Made by a program: the position numbers and the translations under genes | Shown: one piece after another, positions 60,215 to 64,000 of the stretch | How positions within the stretch are numbered: the stretch's first letter is position 1 | Layout of the letters: each line of letters begins with the position of its first letter | The notes under the pieces: generated by a model | Database searches by the model: none | The model's input: only the letters and a program-made list of their open reading frames with translations | Told to the model about the DNA's origin: nothing | NCBI GenBank assembly: GCA_029945725.1 | Contig: JAQSDB010000003.1 | Span: forward strand, 375,842-439,841 | Origin: a bacterium | GTDB lineage: Bacteria; Pseudomonadota; Gammaproteobacteria; Pseudomonadales; Moraxellaceae | Direction: 5' to 3' | Length of the DNA: 64,000 nt

Positions 60215-60244
60215 AAAAAAAGCCGGCATCAGCCGGCTTTTTTT
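60215..60244. terminator. Bidirectional terminator after the diguanylate cyclase
   Basis: AAAAAAAGCCGGC and GCCGGCTTTTTTT pair over a short loop (ATCA), between the cyclase gene and the converging plsC. Confidence 0.93.
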
Positions 60245-60245
60245 A

Positions 60246-61001
60246 TCAGGGTGCGGAGGCGGCCTGCTGATAGGCCGTGCTGATTTCCGGCATGCGCGCT
60301 TCAATCCAGGCACGCACTTCAGCGTTGAGGACCTTGGGGGAGTAATCGCCGGCCTGGAGGGGCTTGCCGATGACGACCGTGATCAGGCCCGGGCGCTTGA
60401 TGATCGTGCCGCGCGGCCAGCAGTCACCGGCATTGTGGGCAATAGGCACCACGATGGCCTTGCTGCGACAGGCCAGCATGGCGCCGCCCACGGAGTAATC
60501 GGTCTTCGTATCGCCGGGCAGGGTACGGGTGCCTTCAGGAAATATCACGATATGCCGGCCGGCCTTGAGTTTTTCATCGCCCTGGCGCAGCAGGGATTTC
60601 AGGGCGCTGGCCGGTTCGGCGCGGTTGATGGCAATCGGATCGGAAAAGCGCAGGGCCCAGCCGAAAAAGGGAACCCACATCAGCTCGCGTTTCACCACGG
60701 TTGCCGCCGGGTAAAACTGCATCTGCAGGAACAGGGTTTCCCAGGCGCTCTGGTGCTTGGCCAGAATGACGCAGCCGCCCTCGGGAATGTTCTCTGCACC
60801 GATGATGTGGTAACGGATACCGCAGGTGATGCGCGCCCACCACAGTGAAAACTGGCACCAGTACACGCAGATCCTGACCACGGCCCGGCGCGGCAGAAAC
60901 AGGGAGCCCAGCAGGGCCGAGGTGCTGACGAGGATCAGGGACAGCGCGTAGCCGAGGTAAAACAGCAGGGAACGCAGGGCAAGTATCAAGGTTGACTCCA
61001 T
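60246..61001 (-). CDS. plsC: 1-acyl-sn-glycerol-3-phosphate acyltransferase
   Basis: A 251-residue membrane-bound enzyme that acylates lysophosphatidic acid to phosphatidic acid. Motif I is KHQSAWET, motif II AINRAEPASA with the substrate arginine, and motif III FPEGTRTLPG. An N-terminal membrane helix (about 4-30) is present. The ATG at 61001 is chosen; the open frame extends 22 codons upstream. It is oriented like glyS further on, as in Pseudomonas, where gmhB usually lies between them. Confidence 0.9.
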   Translation of the reverse strand: MESTLILALRSLLFYLGYALSLILVSTSALLGSLFLPRRAVVRICVYWCQFSLWWARITCGIRYHIIGAENIPEGGCVILAKHQSAWETLFLQMQFYPAATVVKRELMWVPFFGWALRFSDPIAINRAEPASALKSLLRQGDEKLKAGRHIVIFPEGTRTLPGDTKTDYSVGGAMLACRSKAIVVPIAHNAGDCWPRGTIIKRPGLITVVIGKPLQAGDYSPKVLNAEVRAWIEARMPEISTAYQQAASAP

Positions 61002-61174
61002 TTTCCACGGGGCCTTTCTGGCCGGCGCGTAAGATGGCCTGTCAGGGCCGCCTTGCCAAGCCCCCACGCGCGCTTGTTGCCCTCCCGGCCGGCCGGTGAT
61101 GGCAGGCTGCCGGACTTGCTGGCATGCTTGCCGGCACAGGAAATACCGTCAGGAACCTCAAGCAAGGAGCTGTC

Positions 61175-62131
61175 ATGAACCTACGTCTGTCGCTGTTACT
61201 CGCCATCGGCCTGCTGGCCGGCCCCGTGCTGGCTGACGAGAAATGGGAGGTGACCACCTCGTTTGAAATGGCAGGAATGCCCTTCCAGATGCCCTCCACC
61301 ACGCAAACCGTCTGTGTGCCGCCCGGCAACGACCAGAAGCTCGTTCCCGCCGACAAGAATTGCAAGGTCACCAGCTTCAGTACCAGTGGCAGCACCAGCC
61401 GCTTCCACATGGAGTGCAGTGCGCCGCAGAAAATGAGCGGCGACGGTGAAATCACCCGCATGGGCCACGATGCCTACAAGGGCAAGTTCGCGGCGCGCGG
61501 CAATGTTGACGGCAGCGCGGTCGACATGAAGATGGCCTATGCCGGCCGCAAACTGGGTAGCTGCGCCGCCGGCGAAACCACGGCTGCCAAGGCCGGCGCC
61601 ATGCAGGCCGACCTCAATGCGCTGCAGGCCAAACAGGGAGCCTCGGTGAAACAGGTCTGCCAGCAGATGGCCAATAACCTGAACTGGAGCGCTGCCGAGG
61701 GTACAGCAGCGGTATGTCCCACCCTGAAGACGGATATCTGCCGTCGCTTCGGCAAGCTCACGGCGACGCCCGACAGCCTGCGCGGTGTGCGCCAGCAGCA
61801 CGAAGACTGGGAGCAGATTGCCGGCTATTGCGGCAAGGACCCGGAAGCCATGAAGGTGAGTGCCTGCCAGACCGCCAAGCAGCAGAAAATATGGGATGCC
61901 GCGATTGATTTCTGCCCTGCCGATGATCCCGACCTGAAGCAGGTGGCCAGTGACAGCTGCCGCGGTCTTGATTTCACGGCCATGGCCGCCAATGACAAAC
62001 GCATGGCCCTGGCGCCGTTGTGCGAGGACTATGCCCGCAGGCAGCGTGCGTCCTCACCGGCCGGCATGATGGATGCCGGCAAGAAGGCCATGGACGGCAT
62101 CAACAAGCTGCGCGGCCTGTTCGGCAAGTGA
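61175..62131 (+). CDS. DUF3617 domain protein, secreted, cysteine-rich
   Basis: A 318-residue exported protein from the ATG at 61175 with AAGGAG upstream. A signal peptide (LSLLLAIGLLAGPVLA) is followed by the DUF3617 domain (KWEVTTSFEMAGMPFQMPSTTQTVCV to about residue 130, in consecutive parts). The second half is a helical region with seven or more cysteines (ICRRF, CGKDPEA, SACQTAKQQ, FCPADDP, SCRGLD, LCEDYARR), probably disulfide-linked in the periplasm. Function unknown. Confidence 0.85.
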   Translation: MNLRLSLLLAIGLLAGPVLADEKWEVTTSFEMAGMPFQMPSTTQTVCVPPGNDQKLVPADKNCKVTSFSTSGSTSRFHMECSAPQKMSGDGEITRMGHDAYKGKFAARGNVDGSAVDMKMAYAGRKLGSCAAGETTAAKAGAMQADLNALQAKQGASVKQVCQQMANNLNWSAAEGTAAVCPTLKTDICRRFGKLTATPDSLRGVRQQHEDWEQIAGYCGKDPEAMKVSACQTAKQQKIWDAAIDFCPADDPDLKQVASDSCRGLDFTAMAANDKRMALAPLCEDYARRQRASSPAGMMDAGKKAMDGINKLRGLFGK

Positions 62132-62162
62132 TGCCGGATGCGCCGGCCAGAGTGAATCCGGC

Positions 62163-63467
62163 ATGAAAAAGGGGCAGCGCTGGCTGCCCTTTTTGCTGAC
62201 GGCGCTGGCCGTGCTGCCCTGGCTGACGGCCCTGGCCGGGCCGTTCCAGTTCGACGATCACAATGTCATTGCCGGTTTTGCGCCAGTGCATTCGCTGGCC
62301 GCATGGTGGCACTCCATGCCGGGCATCCGGCCGCTGCTGAAACTCAGCTACGCCGCGAACTGGACACTGTCACCCTCGCCTTTCGGTTTTCATCTGTTCA
62401 ATCTTCTCGTGCATCTGCTTAACGGCGCACTGCTGCTGGCATGGGCACGGCGCGTGTTGCCGCTGCGCGAGGGCCCGTGTGTTTTTCTGGCCCTGCTGTG
62501 GCTGCTGCATCCGGTGCAGACCGAAGCGGTGACCTATATCGCCGGGCGTTCGGTATCGCTGTCGGCCACGTTTTTTCTGGCAGGTTTGCTGGTGCTGGCC
62601 AGCGACGGGCGACGGTCATCGCTGTGGGCCGCGCTGTTTACCCTGCTTGGCCTTGCTGTGCGCGAAACCGCGTGGGTGTTTCCGTTGCTGTTTGTGCTGG
62701 TGGACTATGTGCGCGGCAAGCGCTTGCGCGAAGCCCTGCGGCTCGCCCTGCCTTCCCTGCTGGTGGTGCTGGCGGCCGTTGCGTTCTTTTTGCTGGAGCC
62801 GCATTACCGGCAGATGGTGGAAACAAGTTTTGCGGCGCGCGACCTCGCGGCGCAGTGGCGCGCGCAGACGCTCGGTCTGTCCTGGTTGCTGGGCCAGCTG
62901 TTCAGCCTGAATCCGGATATCGATCCCGATTTACGGGTGCCGCTGCAATGGCATGCTGCCTTGCTGTGGCAGTGTGGCGGAATTGTTTTTCTGGCTTTTG
63001 CTGCGTTGTATTTTTCGTGGCGCTACCGTTCATGGAAAGCCGCAGGCCTGCTCTGGTTTTTCCTCCTGCTCCTGCCCACCAACAGCCTGATGCCGCGGCT
63101 GGATGTCGCGAATGACCGCCATCTTTATATCGCGCTCGCCGGTCCGCTCTGGACGCTGCTGCTGTGCATGCAGGAATGGCGTTACCGCCATCTTGTGGCC
63201 GGCGCGCTGGTGCTGGTTTTTGCCGCCGCGACGCTGGTGCGCAACGAGGATTACCGCAGCGAGCTGGCCTTGTGGCTGCGTGCTGCCGAGCAATCGCCGG
63301 GCAAGGCGCGCGTCTGGAATAATCTCGGCATGGCCTGCAGCGAAGCCGGCAGGACGGAGTGTGCAGAGCGGGCGTTCCGGCAGGCGATGGTGCTTGATCC
63401 CGTCGATACCAGGGCAGCGGTTAACCTGTATTTCCTGAAAAATCCTGCGGTAAAAAAGCGGCAATAA
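62163..63467 (+). CDS. TMTC-like membrane glycosyltransferase with C-terminal TPR
   Basis: A 434-residue protein with about ten membrane helices. The N-terminal FQFDDHNVI and the loop HPVQTEAVTYIAGRSVSLSATFFL in consecutive parts resemble the GT-C fold of TMTC and PMT-type mannosyltransferases. The end forms one or two TPR-like helices (KARVWNNLGMACSEAGRTECAERAFRQAMVLDP). The predicted role is sugar transfer on the periplasmic side of the inner membrane; donor and acceptor are unknown. It follows the DUF3617 gene by 31 bases. Confidence 0.8.
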   Translation: MKKGQRWLPFLLTALAVLPWLTALAGPFQFDDHNVIAGFAPVHSLAAWWHSMPGIRPLLKLSYAANWTLSPSPFGFHLFNLLVHLLNGALLLAWARRVLPLREGPCVFLALLWLLHPVQTEAVTYIAGRSVSLSATFFLAGLLVLASDGRRSSLWAALFTLLGLAVRETAWVFPLLFVLVDYVRGKRLREALRLALPSLLVVLAAVAFFLLEPHYRQMVETSFAARDLAAQWRAQTLGLSWLLGQLFSLNPDIDPDLRVPLQWHAALLWQCGGIVFLAFAALYFSWRYRSWKAAGLLWFFLLLLPTNSLMPRLDVANDRHLYIALAGPLWTLLLCMQEWRYRHLVAGALVLVFAAATLVRNEDYRSELALWLRAAEQSPGKARVWNNLGMACSEAGRTECAERAFRQAMVLDPVDTRAAVNLYFLKNPAVKKRQ

Positions 63468-63491
63468 AAAAGCGGCCGAAGCCGCTTTTTT
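63466..63491. terminator. Bidirectional terminator before glyS
   Basis: AAAAAAGCGGC and GCCGCTTTTTT pair over CGAA, between the TMTC-like gene and the converging glyS. Confidence 0.92.
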
Positions 63492-63506
63492 ACTTCAGGC
63501 AAATCC

Positions 63507-64000
63507 TCAGCCTTGCAGCAGGGAAATATCCGCCACCTGCAAAAAGAGTCCGCGCAGAGTGGACAGCAGCGCAATGCGGTTGGTACGCACTTCAGCATCG
63601 TCGGCCATCACCATCACCTGGTTGAAAAAATCATCAACCTGCGGACGCAGCGCCGCCAGACGCGTCAGTGCTGCCGTGTAGTCATGGCGGGCAAACAAAG
63701 GTGCCAGTTCCTTTTCCAGCACGGCCACGGCTGCGGCCAGTGCGATTTCTGCCGGCTCGGTGAGCAGCGCGGCATTGACGGCGGCACCTTCACTCACGGT
63801 TTCTTTTGCCAGTATGTTCGACACGCGCTTGTTGCCGGCCGCCAGTGGCACGGCATCCGGCAGCGTGGCGAAATGCGCGACGGCTTTTACGCGCTGGTCA
63901 AAGTCGTAAGGCTGTGCCGGCTTGAGCGCCTGTACCGCCAGAATGATTTCAGCCTTGATGCCCTGCTCTTCGTACATGGCGCGGTAACGGCCCAGCAGGA
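63507..64000 (-). CDS. glyS: Glycine--tRNA ligase beta subunit (partial)
   Basis: The last about 164 residues of GlyS, running off the right edge. The visible C-terminal part (YDFDQRVKAVAHFATLPDA, AANKRVSNIL with the equivalent GNKRVSNILAKE here, and DFFNQVMVMADDAEVRTNRIALL) is the anticodon-binding-like region of the beta subunit of the heterotetrameric enzyme. Read on the minus strand the frame is open to the window end. glyQ would be expected further upstream. Confidence 0.95.
   Translation of the reverse strand, partial: LLGRYRAMYEEQGIKAEIILAVQALKPAQPYDFDQRVKAVAHFATLPDAVPLAAGNKRVSNILAKETVSEGAAVNAALLTEPAEIALAAAVAVLEKELAPLFARHDYTAALTRLAALRPQVDDFFNQVMVMADDAEVRTNRIALLSTLRGLFLQVADISLLQG

Overview
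The window looks like a chromosomal segment around the replication origin of a gammaproteobacterium with roughly 60% GC. It carries the canonical rpmH-rnpA-yidD-yidC-mnmE genes (minus strand) facing away from dnaA-dnaN-recF-gyrB (plus strand). The 595-base gap between rpmH and dnaA holds DnaA boxes and an AT-rich stretch, so it is the likely oriC. Two perfect parS-type palindromes lie inside recF. A fused nuoCD gene, a wax ester synthase/diacylglycerol acyltransferase homologue and a Pseudomonas-like origin order suggest a relative of Pseudomonadales, perhaps Moraxellaceae. That placement is inference; no rRNA is present to test it.

Layout. 1-4444: an MHS-type transporter (partial), then the mnmE-to-rpmH block. 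4445-5039: oriC. 5040-11160: the replication genes, ended by a strong terminator. 11365-15184: an alginate-export-like outer membrane protein and a DHA2 exporter, with a divergent LysR regulator. 15488-17653: a TrhA/hemolysin III-like membrane protein, a DUF3024 protein and an RlmI-like methyltransferase. 17993-32982: the complete thirteen-gene nuo operon for respiratory complex I, with a terminator-like hairpin between nuoL and nuoM. 33082-37409: dusC, an acyltransferase, an ABM-fold protein, WS/DGAT and pdxH. 37435-38859: an AT-rich DUF2971 gene and a gene-free stretch full of stem-loop repeats. 38860-41620: a GMC oxidoreductase, a small unknown protein and a TetR regulator. 41819-46000: a BaeSR-like two-component system, a Spy/CpxP-like periplasmic protein, a di-haem peroxidase lipoprotein and a possible 46-residue membrane peptide. 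46028-50262: a BASS transporter, an SseB-like protein, a short-chain dehydrogenase and a large acyl-CoA dehydrogenase. 50545-55633: a TolC-MacA-MacB-type tripartite exporter plus a DUF4337 protein. 55693-60201: a PF10118 di-iron protein with a divergent AraC regulator, an AI-2E/PerM transporter and a GAF-GGDEF diguanylate cyclase. 60246-64000: plsC, a DUF3617 protein, a TMTC-like glycosyltransferase with TPR, and the 3' part of glyS.

The genes combine replication, membrane protein insertion, aerobic respiration, lipid metabolism (WS/DGAT, ACAD, GMC oxidase, two PlsC-type enzymes) and envelope stress/export. In Pseudomonas, plsC and glyS follow gyrB closely; here about 49 kb lies between them. 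No tRNA, rRNA, CRISPR array, prophage or insertion sequence was seen. I found no clear new defence or mobile system. The most unusual parts are the repeat-rich DUF2971 locus, the BaeSR/Spy-like/peroxidase cluster with its possible small peptide, the nuoL-nuoM hairpin and the GMC oxidase operon.
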